NCBI RefSeq assembly: GCF_003355455.1
Contig: NZ_CP031357.1
Span: 722,501-786,500 of the forward strand
Direction of reading: 5' to 3'
DNA from: Erythrobacter aureus
GTDB taxonomy: Bacteria > Pseudomonadota > Alphaproteobacteria > Sphingomonadales > Sphingomonadaceae
DNA: 64,000 nucleotides
Under the pieces are notes generated by a model that had not been told where the DNA came from, made no database searches, and saw only the letters and a program-made list of their open reading frames with translations. Position 1 is the stretch's first letter. Each line of letters starts with the position of its first letter. The position numbers were made by a program, and so were the translations under genes. This document shows, one piece after another, positions 51,974 to 60,428 of this stretch.

Positions 51974-53461
51974 TTACGCCCTGGCGGCGAACCATTCGGC
52001 GACTGCCTGCCGCGCTTGGGTGGGCAGATGGAGGCCGAGTTTGCTGCGCCGCCAGAGAGCGTCTTCGGCGGTGCGCGCAAATTCCTGGTCGACGAGATAG
52101 CGCAGCTCGGCTTCGAACAGCGTTCCGCCGAAATCCTGCCCCAAATCGTCGAGCGATGTCGCTGTGCCGAGCACCCTGTCCATCCGTGTGCCATAGGCAC
52201 GCGCGAGACGCAGCAGCATCTCCGGCGGAACCCAGGAATAGCGTTCGCTCGCGCGCCAGAGGAAGGCGGCGAAATCGCCATCGGGCATGTCTCCGCCGGG
52301 CAGGGGCGCATGCGCGGTCCATGGCTTGCCAGGTAGGGCGAGCACTTTGCCCAGCCTGTCGAGCGCATGTTCGGCAAGTTTGCGGTAGGTGGTGATCTTG
52401 CCGCCATAGACCGACAGGATCGGTGCGCCGCCCTCTGCTTCCAGTTCGAAGACATAGTCGCGGGTCACGGTCGAATTGCTCGCGGCATTGTCTTCGTAGA
52501 GCGGGCGCACGCCAGCATAGGTCGAGGCGATCTCCTCCACGGTTATCGCGCTGGCGAAATAGCGCGAGGCCGCATCGCATAGATACCGCGTTTCCTCATC
52601 CGAAATGCGCACCGCATCGAGGTTGCCTTCATGCAGCAGATCGGTGGTGCCGATCAGCGTGAAATCGCGCTCGTAAGGGATCGCGAAGACGATGCGGCCA
52701 TCGGGCTGCTGGAAAATATAGGCGTGCTCGCCGGGAAATCGGCGCGAGACGATGATATGGCTGCCCTTGACCAATCGGAGGTGGGCGGGGGTGCCTTGGC
52801 CAAGCGCGACCTTCGCCACCCGGTCGACGAAGGGACCGGCGGCATTGATGACCGCGCGCGCGGAGACCTTCCGTTCGCCCTCCTTGTCGCGCAGAGCGGC
52901 GCTCCAGCTTTCGGCGGAGCGCTCGAGATCGGTGCATTCGGTGCGCACCAGGACCTCTGCTCCGCGTTCTTCCGCGTCCTTGGCGCTCAGTACCACCAGG
53001 CGGGCGTCCTCGACCCAGCAGTCCGAATATTCGAACCCCGCCGCAAGCCGGTCCTGCAGCACGCCGCGATGCGGCGCGATGCGCAGGTCCACGCGCTTGC
53101 TACGCGGCAAGCTCATCTTCCCACCGATGCGATCGTAGAGCACAAGTCCGAGTCGTAGCATCCATTTCGGCCGCATCGTCGGTTCGTGCGGCATGACGAA
53201 GCGTAGCGGCCAGATGATGTGCGGCGCATTGCGGAGCAGCACCTCGCGCTCGCGCAGGCTTTCCGCGACCAAGCGGAATTCATAGTGTTCCAGATAGCGC
53301 AAACCGCCATGCACAAGCTTGGTACTGGCCGAGGAGGTGTGCGAAGCAAGGTCGTCCTTCTCGACCAGCAGCACCCTCATGCCGCGCCCGGCGGCATCGC
53401 GCGCTATCCCCGCGCCGTTGATGCCGCCGCCGATGACTAAAAGGTCGTAAATCGCGCTCAT
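51974..53461 (-). CDS. glpD: Glycerol-3-phosphate dehydrogenase (FAD)
   Basis: A 495-residue flavoprotein with the N-terminal FAD-binding motif LLVIGGGINGAGIARDAAGR and the substrate-binding TSSASTKLVHGGLRYLEHYE. Its C-terminal domain is typical of GlpD. It oxidises glycerol 3-phosphate to dihydroxyacetone phosphate and passes electrons to quinone. The ATG at 53461 overlaps the mtnP stop (ATGA), so the two are co-translated. No glpK or glpF is visible nearby. Confidence 0.95.
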   Translation of the reverse strand: MSAIYDLLVIGGGINGAGIARDAAGRGMRVLLVEKDDLASHTSSASTKLVHGGLRYLEHYEFRLVAESLREREVLLRNAPHIIWPLRFVMPHEPTMRPKWMLRLGLVLYDRIGGKMSLPRSKRVDLRIAPHRGVLQDRLAAGFEYSDCWVEDARLVVLSAKDAEERGAEVLVRTECTDLERSAESWSAALRDKEGERKVSARAVINAAGPFVDRVAKVALGQGTPAHLRLVKGSHIIVSRRFPGEHAYIFQQPDGRIVFAIPYERDFTLIGTTDLLHEGNLDAVRISDEETRYLCDAASRYFASAITVEEIASTYAGVRPLYEDNAASNSTVTRDYVFELEAEGGAPILSVYGGKITTYRKLAEHALDRLGKVLALPGKPWTAHAPLPGGDMPDGDFAAFLWRASERYSWVPPEMLLRLARAYGTRMDRVLGTATSLDDLGQDFGGTLFEAELRYLVDQEFARTAEDALWRRSKLGLHLPTQARQAVAEWFAARA

Positions 53462-54330
53462 CCGGACTTGAGCAGCCGTCCTGCCACCGCGTCGAGCTTG
53501 GCCAGCAGGGCTTTATCATGCCGGTCCGGCGCCGTGATCACCGCGTCGCTCAGCGCTTGGTCGATAGGAGAAGGCGTGCGCTTTTTCGGCAGGTTCTTGC
53601 AGAAGGTTTCGATGACCTCGCGCGCCAGTTTCGCATTGCGCTGCATCTGCTCGACCACCTGCGCCAAGTCGACCGCTTCGGTTTCCTCGCGCCAGCAGTC
53701 CCAATCGGTGACCATGGCGAGCAGGGCGTAGGGCAGCTCTGCCTCCCGCGCGAGCTTGGCTTCGGGCATGCCGGTCATGCCGATCAGCTCGGCGCCCCAA
53801 TGGCGATACAGCCTGCTTTCGGCGCGAGTCGAGAATTGCGGCCCCTCCATCGCGAGATAGGTAGCGCCCTCGGCGCATTCGCCCCCCGCCATGGCCACCG
53901 ATCTGGCCGCATGTTTCGACAGGCGCTGGCAAACCGGATCGGCCATGGACACATGCGCCACGAAGCCATCGCCGAAAAAGCTCGACGCACGGCCCTTGGT
54001 GTTGTCGATGAATTGATCGACGGCGACGAAGCGGCCGGGCGCCAGTTCTTCGGATAGGGATCCGACCGCGCTGATGGCGAGAATATCGGTACAGCCCGCG
54101 CGCTTGAGCGCGTCGATATTGGCGCGCGCATTGATGGTGGAGGGCGCGATCCGGTGGCCGCGGCCGTGGCGTGGAAGGAAGCGCACCCTGACATGACCGA
54201 TCCTGCCGCACAATATTTCATCGGAAGGCTCGCCCCAGGGCGATTGTACCGGAATCCACTGGGCCTCCTCGAGTGCGTCGATGGCATAGAGCCCCGACCC
54301 CCCGATTATGCCGATGGTCCACTCGCTCAT
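53458..54330 (-). CDS. mtnP: S-methyl-5'-thioadenosine phosphorylase
   Basis: A 290-residue phosphorylase of the MTAP/PNP superfamily, beginning IGIIGGSGLYAIDALEEAQW, with the phosphate-binding FLPRHGRGHRIAPSTINARA and the substrate motif DQFIDNTKGRASSFF. It splits methylthioadenosine in methionine salvage. The SD AAGGGGA before ATG 54330 supports the start. It is the first gene of a leftward unit with glpD and is divergent from the PEPC-like gene. Length is normal. Confidence 0.94.
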   Translation of the reverse strand: MSEWTIGIIGGSGLYAIDALEEAQWIPVQSPWGEPSDEILCGRIGHVRVRFLPRHGRGHRIAPSTINARANIDALKRAGCTDILAISAVGSLSEELAPGRFVAVDQFIDNTKGRASSFFGDGFVAHVSMADPVCQRLSKHAARSVAMAGGECAEGATYLAMEGPQFSTRAESRLYRHWGAELIGMTGMPEAKLAREAELPYALLAMVTDWDCWREETEAVDLAQVVEQMQRNAKLAREVIETFCKNLPKKRTPSPIDQALSDAVITAPDRHDKALLAKLDAVAGRLLKSG

Positions 54331-54585
54331 GAAATCCCCTTGCCGAAAGCGCTTGTCCAGAAAATCACGGGTGGCGGTTGGCGTGCACTCTGTCCAGAAA
54401 TTTACCGCGCGACGATATCAGCGCTCATCGGGGAGCATAAAAGAGACCGTCCGTCCAAATGAGGGCGAAACGTAAGCCAATATCCCTTTCGCATCCGTAT
54501 TCATTGGCCCTGCTGCGGGCATTGCTTGACAGCGCCGCCGCATTGCCGCGGAACGCATTCCCTTCCCGGTGCATAGAGAAGAACG

Positions 54586-57366
54586 ATGGCCGAAACGACG
54601 ATCGAACCGACATTGGCAAGCTTGAGCGAACGCTTGCGCATCCTCCACCGACAAACGCGCGAAACCCCGCTCTTCAATCCCGTTTTCCAGCTCTCGCTCG
54701 ACATTTCGCGCAAGCTGGAAGGGGGTGAGCTCAGCATCGAAGCGCTGGCCGGGCTGGTCGACGAATTGGAAACCCAGTCGCTCGGCGCGCGGGCCGCACG
54801 ATTGCGCCAACTGATCGAGCCGCAGGATGCGGTCCAGAGACTCGCGGCCCTGAGCGTCGCAAATGACGACTTCGAGACGTTTTGTGCGATGTGGGAACGG
54901 CCCCATATGCACGCGGTCTTCACCGCCCATCCGACCTTCCTCCTGTCGCCCCACCGGAGCGAAGCGGTCGCGGAGGCTGTCTTGTCGGGCGGCGAGCCCC
55001 GGCTTCGCGAAGCTCCGGAGGAGCCGGAGATCACGCTGCGATATGAGCATGATCGCGCGATGGCGGCGCTCGCCAATGCGCAGGATGCGCGCGACCGCAT
55101 GGTGAGCGGGGTTTTGCGGGAAGCTCGGCGGGCCTTTCCGGATCGCTGGTCCGAACTCCAGCCGCTGCCGTTCCGCTTCGCCACCTGGGTCGGCTACGAC
55201 ATGGATGGCCGCACCGATATCAAATGGTACACGTCCATTGCCTTCCGTCTGGCCGAGAAGGCCCAGCGGTTGGGCCGGTATGCCGATAGACTGGCGGAAA
55301 TCGATGCCGCTCACGATTTTGTCGCGACCCTGCGCGCCGCATCCGACCGTGCCGAAACCAGCGCGGCGGAATTTGCCGGTGATCTTTCGGATCCCGAAGC
55401 CCTTTCGGCAGCGGCGAACCGGTTGACGAGGGATGGTCCCGACAAGCTCCTTTCGCTCACCCCCCTGATCGAGCAACTGGAGAGCGATGCAGCCGCTGGC
55501 GATGCCGAGCGGGCCATTGCCCTGCGCACGCTTGTCGCTGCTATGCGCGCGGATGGGCTGGGCATGGGCTGGATTCACTTCCGCGTGAACGCGAAGCAAC
55601 TCCACAATGCCATCCGGACTCGCCTCGGGGACGCGGCGGATATCGATCTGTCGAGCCGCGGCGCCATTGCGGCGCTGCGCGAACTCCTTGCAAATGTCGA
55701 GCCGCAAAGCGCCAACTTCGCCAGCCTCGCCGTCGAAAGCTCGACCGCGACCCGCCAGTTTCTCGCAATGGCGCAGATTCTCAAACATATCGATGCCGAT
55801 GCGCCGATCCGCATGCTGGTGGCAGAGTGCGAACAACCCTCGACCGTGCTTGCCGCGCTCTATTTCGCCAGATTGTTCGGGATAGCCGACAAGGTCGATG
55901 TGTCGCCGCTGTTCGAAACGGAAACCGCGCTCGAACATGGCGGACGGTTCTTGGACCTCCTGCTCGCAGAGCCAGATTACCGCGCCTATGCGCGAACGCG
56001 TGGCCGTGTCGCGATTCAGACGGGGTTTTCCGATGCAGGCCGGTTCGTGGGGCAGATACCCGCCAGCCTGGCGATCGAGCGCCTGCAGGGCCGTCTGGCT
56101 GAGGCGATGGACGCCAACGGCCTGAGCGATATCACAGCGCTGATCTTCGACACGCATGGCGAGGGAATGGGGCGGGGCGCGCATCCTTCCAGCTTCGAAG
56201 ATCGTATCGAATGGGCGCTCAGCCCGTGGGCGCAACGGCGGTTCGCGCGGGCTGGAATCGCGCTCGAACCCGAAGCGAGTTTCCAGGGCGGGGATGGGTA
56301 TCTGCTGTTTGCGACGCCCGACATGGCGCTGGCCACGCTGACGCAAATCGTGGCGCACAGCCCCGCGCACACCGATTCCGACGTGCCCACCGATCCTTTC
56401 TATCGCCGGACCGATCTCAGCCTCGATTTCTACCGCGCGATCAAGGATCATCAGCGCGAACATCTCGAAAGCCGCACCTATAGCCGCGCGATCACGGCCT
56501 TCGGCCTCGGCCTGCTGAACGAGACAGGCAGTCGCAGGTCGCGCCGACAGAGCGACCTCAATGCCGATCGCGAGATGAGCCTGCGGCAGATACGGGCGAT
56601 ACCGCATAATGCGATCCTGCAACAATTGGGCTATCCCGTGAACATCATCGCCGGGGTGGGCAGCGCGGCGGAAAGCAATATCGAGGAGGTGGGCGCATTG
56701 CTTTCGGAAAGCCCGCGCGGTCGCCAGATCATGCGTTTGGTGCGCGCTTCCAACGCGCTTGCGAGCATCAAGACCGTTGCCGCTTTCGGCGAACTGTTCA
56801 ACTCCGCCTATTGGGCGAGCCGCCCCTATCGCGGGACCGAGCCGCATCTGGCGCAGGCCTGCGAGGCTCTGGCCGAATATCTTATCAAAGACGATCGCAA
56901 CGGGGTCTTCCGGCGCCTTGCTTCGCGGTTGCGTGTCGATGCGCTCAAGCTCCACCGGCTGTTCGATCTCGTGCCGGACGACGATCCGCATCCTGAACGC
57001 GAAAGCGTCCGCCGCGCGATCGGCGTATTGCAGGCCGTGCGACTGGCGCTGCTTCAGCACATGTTTCTCAAGGTGGTTTCGGTACCTGCATTCAGCCGCG
57101 CCAACGACATCAGCCGCACCGATGTGCTCGAAATGGTGTTCACCCTGCGTATCGACGAGGCCCTGGCGCAGCTTCGCCGTGCCTTTCCCACCAGCTTCCC
57201 CCGCAAGGACGATTTCAGGCTCGACGAGCCGGGCGAATATCCGCGCGGCGAAGGCGAAGGATATGCCGCGATCCGCAAGAATTATATCGACCCTATCGAG
57301 CAAGCCTACGCGCTGTGTCTGCGGATATCGACCGCGATTGCCAATGAATTCGGTGCGCACGGCTGA
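54586..57366 (+). CDS. Divergent phosphoenolpyruvate carboxylase-like protein
   Basis: A 926-residue protein of PEPC length and order. TAHPTF near residue 113 stands in for TAHPTE, WVGYDMDGRTD near 201 for the GGDRDGN segment, and RQIRAIPHN near 666 for the RAIPW segment. However, the region matching the catalytic GYSDSxKDxG is replaced by FDTHGEGMGRGAHP near 520, and the position matching FHGRGGSIGRGG reads SFQGGDGYLLFATP near 564. The C-terminus is GAHG instead of the usual NTG. The fold is probably PEPC, but activity as a PEP carboxylase is doubtful. It is divergent from mtnP and 54 bases before a patatin gene. Confidence 0.8.
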   Translation: MAETTIEPTLASLSERLRILHRQTRETPLFNPVFQLSLDISRKLEGGELSIEALAGLVDELETQSLGARAARLRQLIEPQDAVQRLAALSVANDDFETFCAMWERPHMHAVFTAHPTFLLSPHRSEAVAEAVLSGGEPRLREAPEEPEITLRYEHDRAMAALANAQDARDRMVSGVLREARRAFPDRWSELQPLPFRFATWVGYDMDGRTDIKWYTSIAFRLAEKAQRLGRYADRLAEIDAAHDFVATLRAASDRAETSAAEFAGDLSDPEALSAAANRLTRDGPDKLLSLTPLIEQLESDAAAGDAERAIALRTLVAAMRADGLGMGWIHFRVNAKQLHNAIRTRLGDAADIDLSSRGAIAALRELLANVEPQSANFASLAVESSTATRQFLAMAQILKHIDADAPIRMLVAECEQPSTVLAALYFARLFGIADKVDVSPLFETETALEHGGRFLDLLLAEPDYRAYARTRGRVAIQTGFSDAGRFVGQIPASLAIERLQGRLAEAMDANGLSDITALIFDTHGEGMGRGAHPSSFEDRIEWALSPWAQRRFARAGIALEPEASFQGGDGYLLFATPDMALATLTQIVAHSPAHTDSDVPTDPFYRRTDLSLDFYRAIKDHQREHLESRTYSRAITAFGLGLLNETGSRRSRRQSDLNADREMSLRQIRAIPHNAILQQLGYPVNIIAGVGSAAESNIEEVGALLSESPRGRQIMRLVRASNALASIKTVAAFGELFNSAYWASRPYRGTEPHLAQACEALAEYLIKDDRNGVFRRLASRLRVDALKLHRLFDLVPDDDPHPERESVRRAIGVLQAVRLALLQHMFLKVVSVPAFSRANDISRTDVLEMVFTLRIDEALAQLRRAFPTSFPRKDDFRLDEPGEYPRGEGEGYAAIRKNYIDPIEQAYALCLRISTAIANEFGAHG

Positions 57367-57419
57367 TTGATATCGGAGTGAAACCGGCGCATTGTCTTCC
57401 CGTCCGATGGGGGGAAGTA

Positions 57420-58769
57420 ATGATGGGAAACTTTCTGCTTGGCGTAGGCGCCACGCTGCTGGCGCTCGGCGTGTTTGGTTATCTGGCCTTCCGGCTGTTT
57501 CGTCGCGGCCCGCTGACCTTCGCGATCGAGGACTTCTACACGCATGTCGTCGATGGCGATGTCGGCCCCTTCGTTCGCGATGTTCAGGCCGATGTTCCGC
57601 ATGCGCAGGAATGCCGCCTGGATGACCGCCTGTCCTGCTCGATCCGCGATGCGGTGCAATCGCATAACCAGGCGGGTCGGCCGGATTGCAACGTGCTGCT
57701 GCTGTCGGGGGGCGGTCAATGGGGCGCCTATGGTGCCGGTCTGTTCGACACACTCAGCCGCAACAGCGCCAACGAACTGGCGTTGAACGATGTCGGGGTC
57801 ATCACGGGCATTTCGACCGGGTCGCTTCAGACCTTGATGCTGATGGTGGCGCTCGACCCAAAGCAGACGCCCGAAATGCGCCGCTTTGCGCTCGATCGGC
57901 TGGTATGGGGCTATTCGCCGAAACGCGAGAGCGAGGTCGTCAAGCATACCAAGATGATCGGCGTCCCGGTTTACGGTTCGGCCGCGGGCACTGCGCCTTT
58001 GCGCAAGCGGATCGTCGAGGCGCTCATGCCAGGCGGCGATACGCGACTGATCGAAGCGATCGGGGAATCGAGCATCGAAGGTTTCGCCGGTTTCGTCGAA
58101 GCGGAACGCGGGGTGTTCCGCTATGCCGATATCAAGGAGCTGGTGAATGCCGCGCCCAATGCCGCGGCAGCGGCAGAGGCTCTGGCGGCGGCGGCAATGG
58201 CATCTTCGGCCATGCCGGTATTCCACCAGCAATTGCGTATCGCCGGCAGCAACGGAAAAGCGCTCGCGCTTTACGATGGCGGGGTCCGCCGTTCGGTATT
58301 CTTCGACCGCGCCATGGCTGCCGTCGACGCCGAAGTGCGCGAGCAGATGAAGGGTCACGCGCTGGCAAAGGTTGCCGACGGCGTCACGCAAGACGCTTTC
58401 GTAAAGGATTACGAAGCGACGGCACCGAGCGTCTATGTGGTGCGCAACGGCCCCACGGCGCGCAAGCCCGACGCGACGCTCAACACCAAATCGGGTCCGC
58501 TCAGAAACGGCCAGCGCGGTTACGATCTGCTCGTCAATGAAAGCGAAATCGGAGCGATCGCAGCGCTCAGGCTCAACAATCCCTATGGCCGTATCATGCT
58601 GACCAGTGCGGATCGCTACGATACCTTCCCCAGCGATGTGGGCGAGAACTTCAAGAAGGACGAGATGTTCAAACCCGCCTTCATGGCCCGCCTGCGCGAT
58701 CTCGGCCGCCACAAGGCAGAACGGCCCGAGGGTCCATGGTGGCCGCTGAGCAAGATCGACGGGGTTTAA
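57420..58769 (+). CDS. Patatin-like phospholipase
   Basis: A 449-residue protein with an N-terminal membrane helix (residues about 5-25, LLGVGATLLALGVFGYLAF). Its patatin domain has the oxyanion motif LLSGGGQWGAYGAGLF near residue 100, the nucleophile GISTGSLQTL near 130 and the catalytic Asp in LYDGGVRRSVFF near 285. All three catalytic elements are present, so it is probably an active membrane-anchored lipase/phospholipase. ATG 57420 follows GGGGGAAGT; the frame opens at 57378. It lies 54 bases after the PEPC-like gene and may be co-transcribed. Confidence 0.9.
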   Translation: MMGNFLLGVGATLLALGVFGYLAFRLFRRGPLTFAIEDFYTHVVDGDVGPFVRDVQADVPHAQECRLDDRLSCSIRDAVQSHNQAGRPDCNVLLLSGGGQWGAYGAGLFDTLSRNSANELALNDVGVITGISTGSLQTLMLMVALDPKQTPEMRRFALDRLVWGYSPKRESEVVKHTKMIGVPVYGSAAGTAPLRKRIVEALMPGGDTRLIEAIGESSIEGFAGFVEAERGVFRYADIKELVNAAPNAAAAAEALAAAAMASSAMPVFHQQLRIAGSNGKALALYDGGVRRSVFFDRAMAAVDAEVREQMKGHALAKVADGVTQDAFVKDYEATAPSVYVVRNGPTARKPDATLNTKSGPLRNGQRGYDLLVNESEIGAIAALRLNNPYGRIMLTSADRYDTFPSDVGENFKKDEMFKPAFMARLRDLGRHKAERPEGPWWPLSKIDGV

Positions 58770-58959
58770 GAAGCGTCGCAAAAGCGGCGATCCCGCTGTG
58801 CGGCCCGGGTCAGGCTTTCATTATCGGTCGCTGTCCCTGGGTAGAATGCGGTATCGATTCGATCTCCGTCACTCCGGATAGTTTCGTCGCGGTCAAAAAC
58901 CATGTGGCGTCAGCCGAACGGATACGTAGTAAAGGCGGCCCAGAGCAGGAGATGGGCGC

Positions 58960-59892
58960 ATGATGGACATCGGCACACTGACGCTGAACCCGACGATCGA
59001 CGTTGCGTGCGAGGTCGAGCAGGTCATTCCCATGCGCAAGATGCGCACGCAAAACGAACGCTACGATCCTGGCGGGGGCGGGATCAATGTTGCCCGCGTC
59101 TTTGTCCGCCTGGGGGGGAATGCGCGTTGTTACTATTTGTCCGGCGGCGCAACCGGCGTCGCATTCGACGGCCTGCTGGACCTGCACCAGCTTGTGCGCT
59201 CGCCAATCAGAATCGCGGGGGCGACCCGGGTCAGCACCGCGGTCCACGAGTGCAATACGGGCCAGGAATTCCGCTTCGTCCCGGGCGGACCCGAGGTGAC
59301 GGAAGAGGAATGGACCGAGTGCCTCTCGATACTGCAGCGCTCGCGCCATGATTTTCTGGTAGCCAGCGGTTCGCTGCCGCGCGGCGTACCGTCCGATTTC
59401 TACGCAAGGGTCGCGGCGATCGCGGCCAAGAACGATGTACGTTTCGTTCTCGATACGTCGGGAGAAGCGCTTGCGGCCGGGATCGAAGGCGGTGGGGTTC
59501 ACCTCGCCAAGCCGAGCCTCGGAGAGTTTCGTGCCCTGATCGGTCATGATTTGCCGGACGATACAGCGATTGCCGAGGCCGCGACCGAATTGGTCCGCAC
59601 CAAAAAGGTCGATTATCTGGCAATCACCATGGCTGAAAGAGGGGCGCTGCTGGCGAGCCGCGAGGGTGTGCTGCGTCTGCCGGCCATAACGGTCGAGACG
59701 AAAAGCGCGGTGGGGGCAGGTGACAGCTTTTTGGCTGCGATGGTTCATGCGCTCGCGGCCGGCAAGGAACCCGGTATTGCCTTTCGCTTCGGGCTTGCAG
59801 CTGGTGCTGCCGCTGTGCTCACCCCGGGCACCGATCTATGCCGGATAGAAGATGTTCAACGACTGTTCGAGCGCTCAATCGCGGATAGTTGA
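58960..59892 (+). CDS. pfkB: 6-phosphofructokinase II-type sugar kinase (PfkB)
   Basis: A 310-residue ribokinase-family protein very close to PfkB (Pfk-2): TLTLNPTIDVACEVEQVIPM, ERYDPGGGGINVARVFVRLG, FLVASGSLPRGVPSDFYARV, and the ATP/catalytic motif SAVGAGDSFLAAMVHAL with catalytic Asp in GAGDS. It phosphorylates fructose 6-phosphate. AGGAG before ATG 58960 supports the start; ATG 58963 is also possible. It follows the patatin gene by 190 bases, and a 35-base palindrome starts immediately after its stop. Confidence 0.9.
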   Translation: MMDIGTLTLNPTIDVACEVEQVIPMRKMRTQNERYDPGGGGINVARVFVRLGGNARCYYLSGGATGVAFDGLLDLHQLVRSPIRIAGATRVSTAVHECNTGQEFRFVPGGPEVTEEEWTECLSILQRSRHDFLVASGSLPRGVPSDFYARVAAIAAKNDVRFVLDTSGEALAAGIEGGGVHLAKPSLGEFRALIGHDLPDDTAIAEAATELVRTKKVDYLAITMAERGALLASREGVLRLPAITVETKSAVGAGDSFLAAMVHALAAGKEPGIAFRFGLAAGAAAVLTPGTDLCRIEDVQRLFERSIADS

Positions 59893-59927
59893 GGCGCGGA
59901 CTTGTTATAATATAACAAGTCCGCGCC
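59893..59927. promoter_or_regulatory. 35-base perfect palindrome with a Zur-box-like core
   Basis: Arms of 17 bases (59893-59909 and 59911-59927) are perfectly complementary around a single central A. The core TGTTATAATATAACA matches the alphaproteobacterial/gamma Zur-box pattern TGTTATA-N-TATAACA; GC-rich ends extend the symmetry. It begins directly after the pfkB stop and lies 61 bases before the His-rich gene and the czc operon. As RNA it would also form a strong hairpin, so it may act as a pfkB terminator, a Zur operator, or both. Confidence 0.6.
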
Positions 59928-59987
59928 ATTTAAGTGCTTTTCGACCCTTCTCATGACAACCTTCATTTGCTAGAGGGCTGCCAGCCC

Positions 59988-60365
59988 ATGACCACGAGCT
60001 ACCGTCGCCTTGTCCTGAAACCGTTCATCGTCCTGCTGATGCTGGTCGCGATGGTTTTTGTGACTGCGGCGGATGCTGCGGCCTGCGGGGCCGAAGTGAT
60101 GCCGGAAGCTTCTGCTGTTCTGATTGACGGCAATGGCGATACGGTTGCTTCGGCCTCCATTGCTGATGAAGAGCCAGGCGGTGACTCCGCTCCGACAGAG
60201 CAGCATGGCGTATGCAATCATGGCCACTGCCATCACGGGGCAAGCTTCGCTGCTCCTGTTCAGAAGACTTCGGTTATGCATGAGCCTGTCCTTCTTGTCT
60301 CAGCTCCGCCGATGGTCCTGGTGTCGAGTGTCAGCGATCGACTGAGGCGTCCTCCTCGCGCCTGA
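59988..60365 (+). CDS. His-rich small exported protein before czcCBA
   Basis: A 125-residue protein with an N-terminal signal or anchor (LKPFIVLLMLVAMVFVTAAD), a CGAEV motif and a His/Cys cluster, HGVCNHGHCHHGA, near residue 86. It resembles in position and size the small CzcI-type proteins that precede czcCBA, but sequence similarity is not obvious. The His cluster suggests periplasmic metal binding. The frame extends to a GTG at 59934, but ATG 59988 has AGAGGG upstream and starts the signal. A short terminator-like hairpin (60377-60399) separates it from czcC. Confidence 0.65.
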   Translation: MTTSYRRLVLKPFIVLLMLVAMVFVTAADAAACGAEVMPEASAVLIDGNGDTVASASIADEEPGGDSAPTEQHGVCNHGHCHHGASFAAPVQKTSVMHEPVLLVSAPPMVLVSSVSDRLRRPPRA

Positions 60366-60376
60366 CGACCGTCATC

Positions 60377-60399
60377 GCACTGCGTGCTGCAGTGCTTTT
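60377..60399 (+). terminator. Intrinsic terminator or attenuator before czcC
   Basis: A 7-base stem, GCACTGC at 60377-60383 with GCAGTGC at 60389-60395, with a 5-base loop, followed by TTTT. It could reduce transcription from the His-rich gene into czcCBA. The short T-run makes it moderate. Confidence 0.5.
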
Positions 60400-60428
60400 C
60401 GGATCGTCAGCAGAGGAAATTTCCAGAA

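Noticed and set aside
54418..57753. Very long leftward open frame (about 1100 codons)
   Set aside because: Antisense to the PEPC-like gene and patatin start; no recognisable domains, low-complexity Arg/Gly translation.
58736..58963. 75-codon frame between patatin and pfkB
   Set aside because: Starts inside the patatin gene, lacks a ribosome site and has no recognisable motif.
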